Origin: Prinsepia uniflora
Taxonomy: Eukaryota; Streptophyta; Magnoliopsida; Rosales; Rosaceae
NCBI GenBank assembly: GCA_032719365.1
Contig: CM064872.1
Location: forward strand, 59,658,296 to 59,722,295
DNA: 64,000 bases
Reading direction: 5' to 3'
Part shown: one piece after another, positions 1 through 11,019 of the stretch
Layout of the letters: every line of letters begins with the position of its first letter
Position numbering within the stretch: position 1 is the first letter of the stretch
Position numbers and translations under genes: made by a program
The notes under the pieces: generated by a model
The model's input: only the letters and a program-made list of their open reading frames with translations
Told to the model about the DNA's origin: nothing
Database searches by the model: none

Positions 1-1761
1 TAACAGGGCCTCAAGCCTGAAACCATAAATCAACGGGGTTTCCAAATCAAATGGGTCTCATGCCCGAATTCATGTTTCTAAATCCAAAATCCATTCATTA
101 AATCGTCATTGAAAACACAGTACACAAAGGTACGACATAAAGCTGAAAACCTCGAAAAATGTGCAAATATGTCGATTCTAAGCTACCACAAACAAATACA
201 CTCATGGCATCACAAAACATGTTCTAAAAAATTATAAAACATTTACGCATGCATCGAATTTATAAAACAAGTCCACTCACAGACCGTCCGAAGCCGCGCC
301 TTGATATGCGTGCCATAAGCCTCTCCCTGGCCAATTGTCGCCTCCGGGATTCCCGAACCTGTCCAAATCGTAATAGAGGGTTATTAACTACTTAAATAAC
401 CCCTCACTAAAGTCCCGTAATTTTTTGTAATTTTTAACTATTTTTAAAGTCTATCCTAAACCTTCGGACGTCCCGAACTATATCGAAACGATGTCCGATC
501 GACTCGAAACCAGTCCCAAAATGTTCGTTACATCGAATAGATGAAATTACATGTTGGAACCTCCCCCAAGAAATGCTTCACGGGCCCCCACGCGCCGCTC
601 AAAGGGGCTGCGTGTGTGGCTCACGCGCCTTGCTACAATGTCATCAGCAACCTTCGGCAGACCTGGTCCGAACGGTCCGCCTGGTTTCTGGTTCGGTCTG
701 ACCGGTGAGCCCGGTCCAGCCATTCTTCCTCCCTTATTTCAGCCCGAATCGAACCCTATTCAAACCTATTCTCTTCTTCTTTTCAATTCCTATAAATTTA
801 TGGATTCAACATTGTAAAATCAATCCTAGAAGATTACCTTTCAATGGGTTTTCCTAGCTCTGTTTTGTCCCGTCTTTGTCTAGGCAGCACCATTTTTTTC
901 CTTCTTTCAAAATCGGCCTCACAGGTTCGTATGGACCTCCCAAACATCACAACATCATTAAAACCCTCCCTAAACATCCAAAATGAGGAAATCGAATTTT
1001 GAAAAACAAATGGGTTCGGGTCTTACTGTTCCTCCGCCATGGACGGCGGTCCTGCTGCCCCTTGCCGTCCTTTAGCTCCACAACACCTTTTTGTCTCTCA
1101 CTCAACCTCCCAAGTCCACTCAGACAAGGATTGAAAGGGTTTTGGGGATGGTTTTTAGGTGAGATCGGGGAAAACATAAGAAAATGAGGAAATGGGGATA
1201 TGCATGTATGTAATCATACTGGGCAATGGATGAGTGACACTTGTCACTCATCAATTTGGCCAGAAACAAAATATCTGGGGCCCATTAATGACAATTGGCA
1301 CTTGCCTCGTAATTCGTGCAATAGTTCCTCGGAACTTCTGTGAACCGTAACTTTTTCGTTGAGCATCCGAATTCGACGTGCCGTTTGTCTACGGTTCGTA
1401 TCGCCTCGATCTACGTAACAGTCCACGGCTATCAGGAGGCTTGGGTCAAAAGTCAACTGTTTGCCTTTTTTCAACCAAATTACCAAAATGCTCCCGAACT
1501 TCCGAACGTCATAACTTCTTCCTCAAAAGTCAGAATCGGGCGTGCCACCTATCTATGAACTCGTGACGTCCCGAACTATGTCATAGTTATTAGCCAAATT
1601 CCATTTGACCGCCTGAACGAAGAGTCAACGTTTGACCAATTCTAGGGGCAAAATCGTCATTTCATCCTGAACTTCCGTTAACCCTCGTCTATCCCCGATT
1701 AGCCTCGCTAATCCGTCATTAAGTCTTAATTAATCTCGATAATTCGGGACGGTTCGTTACA
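1..1761 (-). repeat. LTR fragment (family F), truncated by the window start
   Basis: This is the U3-side part of a large LTR in minus orientation. Its terminus is at 1761, where the plus strand reads GGTTCGTTACA, so on the minus strand it begins TGTAACG as the other LTRs here do. Shared landmarks are GTCCACTCAC at 271-280 next to an ATGCATC-type RY motif, a CACGCG-rich block around 580-630, the conserved palindrome at 1228-1253, and TTGAC/GTCAA (W-box-like) repeats between about 1440 and 1640. The reading frames inside are short and unrelated to any protein I recognise. The other end lies outside the window, so neither its length nor a target duplication can be checked. Confidence 0.8.
1228..1253. 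promoter_or_regulatory. conserved LTR palindrome, copy 1
   Basis: Arms GGATGAGTGACA and TGTCACTCATC(A) flank a two-base centre CT. The last base of the right arm is mismatched. The same palindrome occurs in three other LTRs (18286, 26213, 42852). Its function is unknown. Confidence 0.7.
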
Positions 1762-2138
1762 CAGTGCCCTAGCCTTCTAAGTCGCTCGGTCAATATGCCT
1801 CCTAACGTCTTTGGAAACGACTTGCAGCAAACACCAAGTGTTAGTACAGAAAAAGAAAACAACAAAAAAAGAGGCAACATCAATACGATTGAGTGTTCCT
1901 TACCAAGGTTGGAGATTAGACCGACCTTGTCGAGAGTTTGTGGCACCCACAGCACGTCTCGGTGACGCCACGGAGAAGTGCAAGCCTTCGTGACTCGCTC
2001 ACAGGTCCTTTGCTCCTCGTCGATCGGGATCGCCTTGGGAAGAGTACTTGAACATACAGCCATCCGGTCAGTACACATGTACACCGACCAACACAAAATA
2101 AAAAATTACAAGTAAATCGAGGGACTAACCCTCCGCCT

Positions 2139-2926
2139 TCAGATTCTAGAACGAAGAGGGGATGCCTCGTCTTCCCTAGTTCCCACCGACATATATGAAC
2201 TTGTTTTTATACGTCTTCTAGGAGGACGGCAGCCCGTAGATGGACTCCTCCAAGTCATCTTGTCTTTGCACCGAGCGTGCACTGAGCTTGTGCTCTGCTG
2301 TTGCTGGGAAAACTCGTAAAGATGGACGACCTGGGCGTAGGTCAGTGGCTTTTCCCCCGTTTTGATGAAGGCCACATAAAGGTTGACCAGAATGATCCAC
2401 ACATTCGGTTTCAGCCGACCGAGGGCCACGCCCAGCCCTCGGACCATCCTCCTCAGCCATGGATGTAATGGAAGCCGAACGTCGTGACTACACAGGTCGT
2501 GTAGAACAGGGCCCAGCCGTTCAGCACTTCACTCAGGAGTTCGTCGGGACCGACCACTCGCAGCTCAACATATGTCGGCACAGACCACGCTGACTGGAAT
2601 TTCTTAATCGCGACCTCTGTCTCTCGGCTCTCATATGCCTCCATCCACCACAAGAACGTGTCGATAGGCTCCGCGGTCGGTACCTCCTCCTCATCCGCTT
2701 GCTCAGTGCTCACACTGGTGGATTTCTTCTTGCTCGACTGAGCCTTATCCCCAACTCTGGACCGACCGGACGTCGACACCCCGGCTTGATCGCCTCTGAT
2801 GTTTTTCTTCGTGGAGGACCTCGTCAGTGTTTTCTCCACCAAAGGCCCCACGTCCATGGAAGAGCTCTGTCGGTCTCCCTCATTATAATCCCGTACTTCA
2901 TTGGATTGACTATCCTTGTAAGACAT
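2139..2926 (-). pseudogene. broken plant transposon protein, PF04195-like ('putative gypsy type transposon' domain)
   Basis: A 157-codon frame starts with ATG at 2926. Its N-terminal half is charged and Ser/Thr-rich (Lys/Ser run at residues 65-72, acidic EADEEE-like patch around 77-81). Its C-terminal half ends in a Phe-Gly-Phe motif just before a frameshift near 2455. The next frame continues PLHPWLRRM and then KPNVWIILVNLYVA, the pattern of the PF04195 family (a Leu-His-Pro motif followed by Pro-Asn-x-Trp). A second frame change near 2225 joins GLPSSRRR to a YMSVG motif, again as in that family. The domain is found in plant retroelement proteins of unclear function. At least two frameshifts make this a pseudogene. 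The family call is from motif memory, not a database search. Confidence 0.5.
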
Positions 2927-3608
2927 CGGAACAATCTACGAACAAAGACAAAAAAAAACCTTTGGGTCACCGACCGCTATGTTCCCAGGATCGAACTGAC
3001 GTCCGACCCACAGTTAAAAAAAAAACACCCTGAATCGGAAAAGCAAGGGAAGGAGGCTATACCTTGTTATTCTGTGAGAGTCACCCTCACCGGAAGTCAC
3101 ACCACCGTAAAAGTTATGGCAAAAAATGCTCGCCGGAAATCGCCTAAGCACAGAACAATCTCAGAAGGCAAAAATGCGTGAAAGTGAAAAGGGTAAAAAT
3201 GCTTTCTTACCCACTGTTTATAAGCACAGGTCGGCAGACGAATAGTCACCTCGTTTCGCATGACATTTATTACCATGTTAGTTGTCTTTCACAGACCTCA
3301 CGTGTCCTTGCACGACTCGCTAGCACCCAACGGTCGCGAATCCCAACAGTCACACCGACCGACCCGCGACACAGATGGCTCCTCGACTTCCCAACCTACT
3401 GACACAACATGAGTAGGCCTCGTTTTCCATGCCCACACCAACCGCCTCACATCTGATCGGTCTCCCCTCCACCTTCCAACACAGAGTACTCCGCTCGGTA
3501 CACTCCCTTGCTTGAGGGACTGGAGGCATACACATCCGGTATGAGGCACTCTTTTTTACAAGTCCCCAATCGAGAAATTCCACCTCGCTCATGAACTTGG
3601 GGGACTTC

Positions 3609-3616
3609 TATTTATA
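3609..3616 (-). promoter_or_regulatory. TATA box of the retroelement remnant
   Basis: The minus strand reads TATAAATA, GC-richer DNA lies on both sides, and it is about 685 bases upstream of the ATG at 2926. It fits a U3 promoter for the broken transposon protein. Confidence 0.45.
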
Positions 3617-4756
3617 CCATATCGACCAAGACCGACCCAAAGGGCCCAGACCGACCTGTAGGCCCAATCCACTACCAAATACCACATCAGCCCAATCCAA
3701 CTTTAGAGGCCCAACCCTCTGTCAATTGGCACACTGAATCAGGCTGACTTTGGAAGCCCAATCCACTGTCGGTTGGTGCGACGACCCAGACTGACTCGAA
3801 GGCCCAGTACTTCCGCCGAACATATCTTCGCAAGCCCAGGGGTCCAGACCCACTCAGATGAGCAAACCCTAGTAGGGTCTGGTCAATACCGACACGGGGA
3901 TAGCCCCACAACAACCGATATTTGTCCCACATCGAAAGAATACAATTATTATACTCACCACACCTATACAAAATGGGTCCATTTTTCATATAAAGGTAAC
4001 TAAGCATTTACTATTCACAACTACTTTTACAGTACACTTATTACCACACCCCTTACACTTCATACCAAGTACTAACTTGGGCGTCAAAGTATCTTTGGGC
4101 CGGTACCACATCGGTGCCTATACTCTGACCTACCAACCAGCTTTCCTCTCTTTCAGGTATATTCAAGGGTACGTGGCAGAGCAGCATTCGCTCCCTAAGT
4201 TGGCACATTTCGTGCATCAACAGATATAAAATAGATATTAATTATTATTATTATTATTTTAATTAATTATTAATATTATTATTTAATTATTCATTTGCTA
4301 TTATTATTATGGGCAATTGTATATAGGTTCAAAAATTTTAAGCTATCATTTAATTTAGTTTATTTATTATCCATTTAATCCTTTAAATGGGTAAGAGAAA
4401 CAAATTAAAACATTTATTTATAAGAGATCATTTGAATTTGAATTTTAAATTCAAATTTTGAATACTTTTGTTTTTATTGAGAATTCTTATATGACCAAAA
4501 TACCCACAAACAACCAAAAAAGCTTGTTAATTTGAGAAAATAAATAGTTTAGCATAAAAAATATTTGTATTAGAAATTACCTATCATATAAAAAGAAAAA
4601 ATTCACCATAATCATAGCCTGTAGGTATGAAAATATTTATATTTTAATTTATCTACTATATTATAATAATTTTTTTACCATAATCATAGATAAAAACATA
4701 TATACTTCAATTTACCTATTATATATAAAAACTTGTTAACCTGAAGATAAACTCTA

Positions 4757-4893
4757 TATACGTCAAGTGAATCTAGTTTAATTAGTTCTAGTATTGACTT
4801 GTGGGCAATTGGTCTTAAATTCAAACCTCGATGACATATTGTATGGATAATTTCCAAAAATTTCTCATTCCCCTGTAATAAAAAAAAAGAAAA
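4757..4893 (+). repeat. SINE-like retroposon (degenerate)
   Basis: The order of elements fits a tRNA-derived SINE: an A-box-like TAGTTTAATTAGTTCT around 4775, a phrase ending GACTTGTGGGCAATTGG, a B-box-like AAATTCAAACCTC at about 4817-4829, and an A-rich tail from about 4878. Both boxes are degenerate. No target duplication was resolved. Confidence 0.35.
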
Positions 4894-5348
4894 AGAAAAT
4901 AAACAATATATACCTATGTACCTAAAAAACTAAAATACGTTAATACTCTAACCTATTATATAGGGAAACAAGCTCGGCGTACCTATAAAACAGTAATTAT
5001 CTAATCAACATACAAAAAAAAAAACCTCCAAAATTTAAATGATACAAAAAATTAGAAACGTGAGAGAAAATGAAATTAATTAGGGTTTGAATAGATCCCC
5101 CGATCATGATTAATTCAAAGAATAGGGTTAATAAATCTGAATCCTCTCAATCCTCACATTGAAATAATAAAAAACACATAAATGAAATGAAATCAAAATC
5201 ATTATAGAAGTCGAAAGATTTAAATACAATAGAAGAAAATGTAAATGGTTGACAAGATACAGGAACATGTAAATGAAAAAAATGATGGGGAAAAAATAAA
5301 AGAACATGAATAATCGCTTGTTTTTTGTAGCTTCAATTCTAGCCCTCA

Positions 5349-5540
5349 TCATTTGGCCCAGAAGCCCACGGGCTTATGGGTACCCGATAGGCCCGATGAC
5401 AAAAAGCCCGACCCGGGCCGTATGTTGACGGGTTGGACTTGGGCTTAGGGTATTCAAGCCCGCTAGGCTCGAGCCCGATAAAGCCCGGTAAGCCCAGCCC
5501 GACCCGCCCAGGTAAACCCGACCCATAAGCCCGAAAATAT
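5349..5540. repeat. GC-rich GGCCCGA/AGCCCGA repeat patch, MITE-like
   Basis: A GC-rich island in AT-rich DNA made of repeated AAGCCCG, GACCCGG and CGGGCTT phrases on both strands, the style of common plant hAT-type MITEs. Clear terminal inverted repeats were not resolved. It may be one half of a unit whose other half is at 5855-6085. Confidence 0.4.
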
Positions 5541-5854
5541 AAAATAATTATAAATTAAGAATTGATACCCAGTTCAATCTTATTACTACTATCATAACCA
5601 AAATCCAAAACTCCAACGAAATCTCAACCTAGTGTCATTTAAAAACCCAATGCCCAAACCAAACCCTAACCCTAAATTCAAAAAAACTCACTAGGTCTCT
5701 GACTCTCTTATCGACCTCCTTATCCTATCTCGGTTTTATGGTCGAAAAGTTAAATCAATTCTCCAAATCCAATAGTACCCCTCCTTAGTTTATTTCAATA
5801 TTCGATAATAATATTTAAGCTCAACTCACTTTTTTTTTTTTTTTTTACAATTAG

Positions 5855-6085
5855 GTAGGTACAAATGGGCTTAGTAGGCCCGGCCCAAGTGGGCTTAGTA
5901 GGCCCGACCCGTAAAGCCCGATAAAAGCCCGGCCCAAATTCGGCTCGACAAAGGGCATGGGCTTTCATATTTATGATCAAGCCCGCCGACCCGGCCCCGG
6001 TATTTTTTAAATAATGAAATAGGCCCGGCCCAAGCCCAAAAATTTTGGGCCGGGCTTGTCCAACCCGGCCCAATGACGAGGCCTA
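5855..6085. repeat. second GGCCCGG-type repeat patch, MITE-like
   Basis: It repeats TAGGCCCGGCCCAAG and GGGCTTAGTAGG phrases and ends with GGCCCAATGACGAGG. Composition and wording match the 5349-5540 patch, and roughly 300 bases of AT-rich DNA lie between them. Confidence 0.4.
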
Positions 6086-7082
6086 TTCAATTCTACCGTA
6101 GAACCTACATTTAAAACAAGATATAACCCTATAATTAATCACATTATTAAGGGATTAAATTAAAGTCAAATACTAATCTTTAAATACTTTTATAAATAAG
6201 AGATATTATTGGATTAAAAAATTATGCAAATATAATTTTTTATGATGCTAGGGTAAATTTGGAATGTTGCAAAATATAAATGTTAGTAGACCTAATTCCA
6301 AAAATTGACATTGAAATTGGATCAATATATAATTATTTATTATTATTATTATTATTATTACATTTTTTTAAGATTGTTAGTCATCTAACTATTTAATACC
6401 GACAATTTCGAGGGTATTATTTTAGTCGATGTGGACCGTATAAAGGCACATAATTGTATTAATTTATTTAGTGACTAATTAATACAAGTGGTACAAAAAA
6501 TTAGTTTCATATTATATTATCATATCCAATTTCTTTTCCAGGCACCCTCTAGAACAATTTTAAATAATTACTATTCAAATATTTTCTATGTTTAAATAAT
6601 TAATAAAAAATAAATTTCAATTAAGTTTAAATAATTAATCAATATAAATATTACTATTCAAATTTTGTAAAAGTTAAAATTTATTTATTACAAGAAAAAA
6701 TATATTAAATACTGAAAAAAATATAAACGTAAGACTAAAAAAAACATAAGACCCAAAAAAAATAAAAATACAAACATAAGAGACAAACAATAAAAATACA
6801 AACATAAAAATCTTATAAGGAATATTCTTATTTTTCATAATCCAAAAATTAACTAAGATGTGACTTTATTATATTTATTAATTGATTAAACTTAATTATG
6901 TGTTAAAAATTATAAAATATTAAACGAAATATAACATAGCTCTTAATTACGGATGATGATAAAATATAGTCTTATACTATTCATTTAGAAACTAATATTT
7001 AATGTCTTAAAATCTTAATGTCTTAAAATCTACATTTATATTACCCTTTAGAATCATATTACTAAAGATGGCCTAAGCATTT

Positions 7083-7742
7083 TTTTTTTCTCTCTCGCCC
7101 CCTGAAAGTTCCCTTCCCGTTCCTGGGAGTATCCACGCTTACCAACTTCCTTCTGTGTCTCATTTTCTTCACCATCCCTTTTCAATTCACCACTCTACCA
7201 ACATCAACTTCATCTCCACTACCTTAATTCTTCTTTCAATCCCATTACCGAAACCTCAATTTTAATCCATTTACTGATACCTGAATTTGAATTTCAACAT
7301 CCATTTGCAGGAATCATTTGTTATTTTCTGCCCTAGGGGTTAATGTAATTCCTCCTCAAAGTCGTGCTCCTTCAATAGTTATTGTGCCCCTCCAAATCCT
7401 GTACCAACAACTCAACATCACCAACCTCTGTGGAGAAGTAATTGCGAAGTTATGAAGCCAACAATGACTGACCTAGAAGGTGTGGAGGACTGCATCGATA
7501 GTATTGAAGGTCAGCAACAAAAGATGAACTCCTTAATGACGATTAAATGTAGAACAAGGCCCCTCCATGTTTCTGAGGTCGTTACTAGGGATGTGCAGCG
7601 CAAACTAAACCACCCAAATAGATAAACAAGCCATAAGCCAAGATCCCCACCTAAACCTCCTTTCACTAGGTACACAATTTTCTGGGCTTCTTACCTTATC
7701 TTCCAATTACCCACTATTTTGTGCTCTAACTGTGGATAATCG
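7083..7742 (+). other. probable 5' region of the LINE
   Basis: The stretch starts with a T-run and a C/T-rich segment and leads into the LINE ORF1 relic without an obvious boundary. A 58-codon frame at 7452-7625 contains a short Glu/Gln-rich heptad-like segment (EGQQQKMNSLM), but I cannot assign it. Confidence 0.35.
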
Positions 7743-8603
7743 ATGCAGCAAGTTCAGGCAGATGATTTGATCTTTGAATTGGAGGAGTCCTTGGACTTAT
7801 TGGATCAGAAGGAAGGACCAACCTTGGTGGGAACGACGTTTGCATCCAAGGAACCGAATCGAAGCACGATGAAGAGGAGAATCTGGGATGAGCGTTTGCA
7901 AGGGAAACCACTGCCGCTGAGGGGAAACAGACGGCTTACTGGCTCTTCCAGTGGAATGCACGCAGTGATGGGGCGCGTGGGGTGTGCGACTCCCGAGGCT
8001 AACATGGACGCCGACAGGTCAAGATACCTGTTAGTTACTCGTGTTCTAGGAGACATTGGGAACTGGGCTCAGGCTGAAGCAAGGATACAGAGTTTCCCCT
8101 CCTCCTATCTCTACCCTGCCGAAAGTGTGGTCCATAGCCTCCTCACTAGGACTGAAGCTGCTGCAAGCTCTGATAACCCTTATCAGACAGCTGAAAAGGA
8201 CGATGCTACCCTTAGAAACCGTGTGGGGCCATTGCTACTCAAGGTGCTGGATAAACCTTGTTGGGCTACAGATAGCCAAAGCCTAACAAGATATTGGGTT
8301 GAGAAAATTTGGGCCATCCCTTTAATCTCTGTTAGAAAACAATTCTCTTTCAATTGGGTTTTGTTGGGCCCTAATGCAATTGAAACAAATCAGCGAATTC
8401 CTCCACTTAGTGGGCTAACTGGAACTATTAAGCCTGGTGGAACACTGCCAGTGCGAGCAAATATAATGGACATGGTTGAGACTTGTACATTGTTAGGTTT
8501 AAAGAGAATTAGAAGACATAAAGGAGCTATGACAGAGGCGAAGCACAAGAGGGAAACTTTTGTGGAGTGCTCCAATGAGGGGAACTCCTCTCACTCAAGG
8601 TGA
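7743..8603 (+). pseudogene. LINE (L1-type) ORF1-like protein, truncated
   Basis: A 286-codon frame. It opens with an acidic ADDLIFELEESL segment (residues 6-17) followed by EGPTLVGTTFASKEPN and a short basic stretch, as in the DUF4283 start of plant L1 ORF1 proteins, which package LINE RNA. Residues 57-130 do not read like ORF1 and may be scrambled. No CCHC knuckle is present, and family members usually exceed 400 residues, so the copy is cut at its 3' end. A matching LINE endonuclease relic starts at 10381 on the same strand, which suggests both belong to one LINE split by the 8604-10380 stretch. This is inferred from motif style only. Confidence 0.45.
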
Positions 8604-8618
8604 TGAAACATGATATCG

Positions 8619-8654
8619 CTCAAACTACGTATTAAATTAAATACGTAATTTGAG
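8619..8654. repeat. short inverted repeat (hairpin)
   Basis: Fifteen-base arms, CTCAAACTACGTATT and AATACGTAATTTGAG, pair at 14 of 15 positions around a six-base AT loop. It lies 16 bases past the LINE ORF1 frame end. Confidence 0.6.
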
Positions 8655-8883
8655 TATTATGCAATTTAAATTTTGTTTATGTAGATATAATATTAGTAAA
8701 TAGAGATCGTTATTAATCGGGGAAATTAGGGAATATTAATAATTTGTTAGTGAGAAGAAATAATGAATAAAGAATTAAATAATTAAAAAAATAACAAAAT
8801 AAAAAATTAAAGAATAAAAGAATTAATGAATTAAAAAATTAAGGAATTAAGAATGAAAGAATTAAAGAATAAAAGAATGAAAT

Positions 8884-8907
8884 TGTGTGTGTGTGTGTGT
8901 GTGTGTG
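8884..8907 (+). repeat. (TG)12 microsatellite
   Basis: Twelve uninterrupted TG units. Confidence 0.95.
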
Positions 8908-10012
8908 AGGGAGGTTGTGTGTTTAGGAATATTGTAATCTAGACTATATTTTTAACCAAACTAATAATTAAAATGCAAATGTTCATGCTAATCAGAACTT
9001 ACAAACCATAGAGTAGTTTCATAAACAAAATCGACACTTTTACGTAAGTAATTTCAAATTAACAATCACATTATTTAAACTATTTCTAAAAATAGACTTT
9101 GATCAAATACAAATTTTACTAACACTCTAACATTTTGCTCATAACAAACCAATCACGAAATCCTACCTTTATCATCTCAAATACTTATATATATATATAT
9201 TTCAATATTATAAATGCATCAACCATTAATGTGTGTCAAACATCAATATACTTCAAACATTTACAATATGATTCACCTTAAATTTATAATTAAATGCGCC
9301 GAAAGCGATTAACATTTAATATCTTCAATTCTAATCTAAATGCACTGAACAACGGATAAAACATATAACATTAAATTGAAGTTTAAACACTAAAATATAT
9401 AAAGTAAAAGAAATTCAGAAAGTAAAACACATGGAGATTGCATTCATACTTACAAAAGTTTAGAAAGAAAATGTCATCACTTGTATTGAATTATAAGTAA
9501 CCCGAAATAATAACAAGAATTTAAGTAAACGAAATAAAGTTACACTTTTAGAATCCAAGAACAACTTGTAATTTCGAAGGTGGATGGAAACAATGGAATG
9601 TTATTCATAAAATTTTTTGAACAGCAAAAGGAACCTTATGAAGATGGAGGATAAAATATAAGAATTCAGACTTAAATTGTAGAATTATTTCGGAAATACT
9701 CGGCTTAGAATTTTCTTAAGAAAATCATAAATTTATATTTAAAAAAAAAAGTCAAAGAAGTTAAAAAGAAAAGTTTACTAAGAAAATCTAAGAACTAAAA
9801 TTAAAAGGAAATTAAACTTAAGAGATGAATCTAAAAATATAAATTAAAAGACAAGGTTTAAAGGAAAACTAATTAAAAAGAAAAATTACAAGAACTTAAA
9901 ATGGTCCCAAAAAATGCCTCTCAAAAGAGAGAAAAAAACTAAACTAAATGAATTAAGAAAAGAGAAGAAATGGGAAACATAGAGACCCTTTTACAATGAA
10001 AATGGCCTCTTG

Positions 10013-10019
10013 ATTTATA
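10013..10019 (-). promoter_or_regulatory. TATA-like box on the minus strand
   Basis: The minus strand reads CTCTATAAATCAAGAGG. C/T-rich, leader-like sequence follows in that direction. It supports, weakly, an LTR-type promoter inside the 8604-10380 insertion. Confidence 0.3.
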
Positions 10020-10266
10020 GAGAAAGTGCCAAAATTCAAATAAAAAAATAAAAAAATAAAATAAAATAATGAAATGATGAGCAATGATGATTAATGATGA
10101 ATTTAGGGCTGATTTAGGGCTGAATTGTGCTGGAAATCTGCACAAAAGTGGGTAGTTGAAGCAGGGCATGTGATCAGCAGAGAGCAGCTGAAAAGAAGAG
10201 TCAGAATTCGGTAGGTGAGTGCTGACAGAGGGCAGGTAGGCCGGCGGGTTAGGTGGGTGCAGGGCA

Positions 10267-10380
10267 TGGTAGGTCAGTGCACGTGCATTGAGTTGGAATA
10301 GAGGTATTCGGTAGATTATGGGTAAGCTGAGGTGACCGAATACCTCCATTCCAACTCAGTGTGCGTGCACTGACCTACCA
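10267..10380. repeat. long near-perfect hairpin, 46-bp arms with a 22-nt loop
   Basis: Arm 10267-10312 (starts TGGTAGGTCAGTGCACG, ends GGTATTCGGT) and arm 10335-10380 (starts ACCGAATACC, ends TGACCTACCA) are reverse complements except at four positions. If transcribed from the plus strand, three of these become G:U pairs and one an A:C mismatch. The loop is 10313-10334. Length and pairing resemble a MITE- or MIRNA-like foldback. Confidence 0.85.
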
Positions 10381-10886
10381 TTATAGAGAGAACGAAAATG
10401 AAATGTTGGATTGGTTGGGCCATACTCTAACTCCTATGGATTTGCCTTGGATATGCATAGGTGATTTCAATGAGTACCTCTGGGCCCATGAGAAGCTGGG
10501 AGGCAGATCGACGACATTAACAAAAAGAGGTTCTTGCAAGATTTCACGGATATGTCCAATTTAATTGATTTGGATTTTCAGAGCCAACGGTTCACTTGGA
10601 GAGGTTACAAAGCCGAGAATGTCCTTGTACAGGAAAGGCTTGATAGAGCATTAGTGAACTTCTGATGGCAAATATGATGGCCTTCTAGTGTCTTATTTCA
10701 TCTCCCTACTCTTGGGTCTGACCATTGCCCTCATTATTTGATATTACGCCTACTCACAAAAATTGCAGGAAATTATTTAAATTCAAGAATTATTGGGTAA
10801 GTGAATCTGAGTATGATGAAGTGATAAAAAGAAGCTGGTGCGGTCAACTTGGTGTTGATAGACTGACGTGAGGTGTCATGCTTGCT
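10381..10886 (+). pseudogene. LINE (L1-type) APE endonuclease fragment
   Basis: The first frame reads PWICIGDFNE and then EKLGGR, the GDFN motif of the plant L1 exonuclease-endonuclease-phosphatase fold. A frame change near 10533 continues with NLIDLDFQSQRFTWRG, then VQERLDRALVN, then the catalytic-type GSDHCP at about 10714-10731. After another shift, NYWVSESEYDEV and RSWCGQLG follow, the linker toward the reverse transcriptase. At least two frame changes and two stops (TGA near 10664 and 10673) make it dead. In life this domain nicks target DNA for target-primed reverse transcription. The copy ends where an LTR fragment begins near 10887, and no reverse transcriptase remains. Confidence 0.75.
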
Positions 10887-11019
10887 TGACACGACCTACA
10901 CCCAATCCCCCGGGATTGAGGGCTAAGTCATGCTCCCGTATAACTTACATGCGACATGAAGGCTAAACCGACGTCCAACCTCCATGTAACACGTAAGCTG
11001 GACAAAGGGATTCCCAAAT
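10887..11019 (-). repeat. LTR fragment J, first part (same family as the 53224-60497 LTRs)
   Basis: Read on the plus strand, this stretch (AATCCCCCGGGATTGAGGGCTAA..., GACGTCCAACCTCC, GACAAAGGGATTCCC) corresponds to the reverse complement of the U5 end of the LTRs at 53224 and 57486. It breaks at 11019, where the solo LTR I was inserted, and resumes at 13888. Confidence 0.7.

Larger units (their letters stand above)
1762..4222 (-). mobile_element. degraded minus-strand LTR retroelement with a gypsy-type transposon domain
   Basis: This block lies between the LTR ending at 1761 and AT-rich DNA. On the minus strand it reads from a possible LTR start at 4222 (TGTTGATGCACG...) through a U3-like stretch (about 3620-4200) with repeated CCAGACCGACC and AGGCCCAAT phrases. 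A TATA box follows at 3609-3616, then a leader, then the broken coding region at 2139-2926. No matching second LTR, PBS or gag-pol was found, so the 4222 boundary is tentative. The orientation follows from the TATA box and the coding strand agreeing. Confidence 0.5.
4223..7082. other. AT-rich DNA without a supportable gene
   Basis: The stretch is dominated by A/T runs (ATT repeats at about 4236-4310 and 6330-6360). Reading frames are short and low in complexity. A SINE-like copy and two GC-rich GGCCCGG-type patches are listed separately. I see no other feature. Confidence 0.6.
8604..10380. mobile_element. AT-rich insertion between the two LINE parts (type unknown)
   Basis: The stretch separates the LINE ORF1 and endonuclease relics and differs from both in composition. 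It starts just before a small hairpin (8619-8654) and ends with a 46-bp-arm hairpin (10267-10380). On the minus strand, TATAAAT at 10013-10019 followed by C/T-rich leader-like sequence resembles an LTR promoter. The 136-codon minus frame at 9939-10349 spans promoter-like sequence and is probably not a protein. No target duplication, PBS or transposase is visible, so I do not name a class. Confidence 0.4.

Noticed and set aside
5657..5672. ACCCTAACCCTAA, telomere-like repeat
   Set aside because: Under two and a half units in AT-rich DNA; a chance telo-box is more likely than an interstitial telomere.
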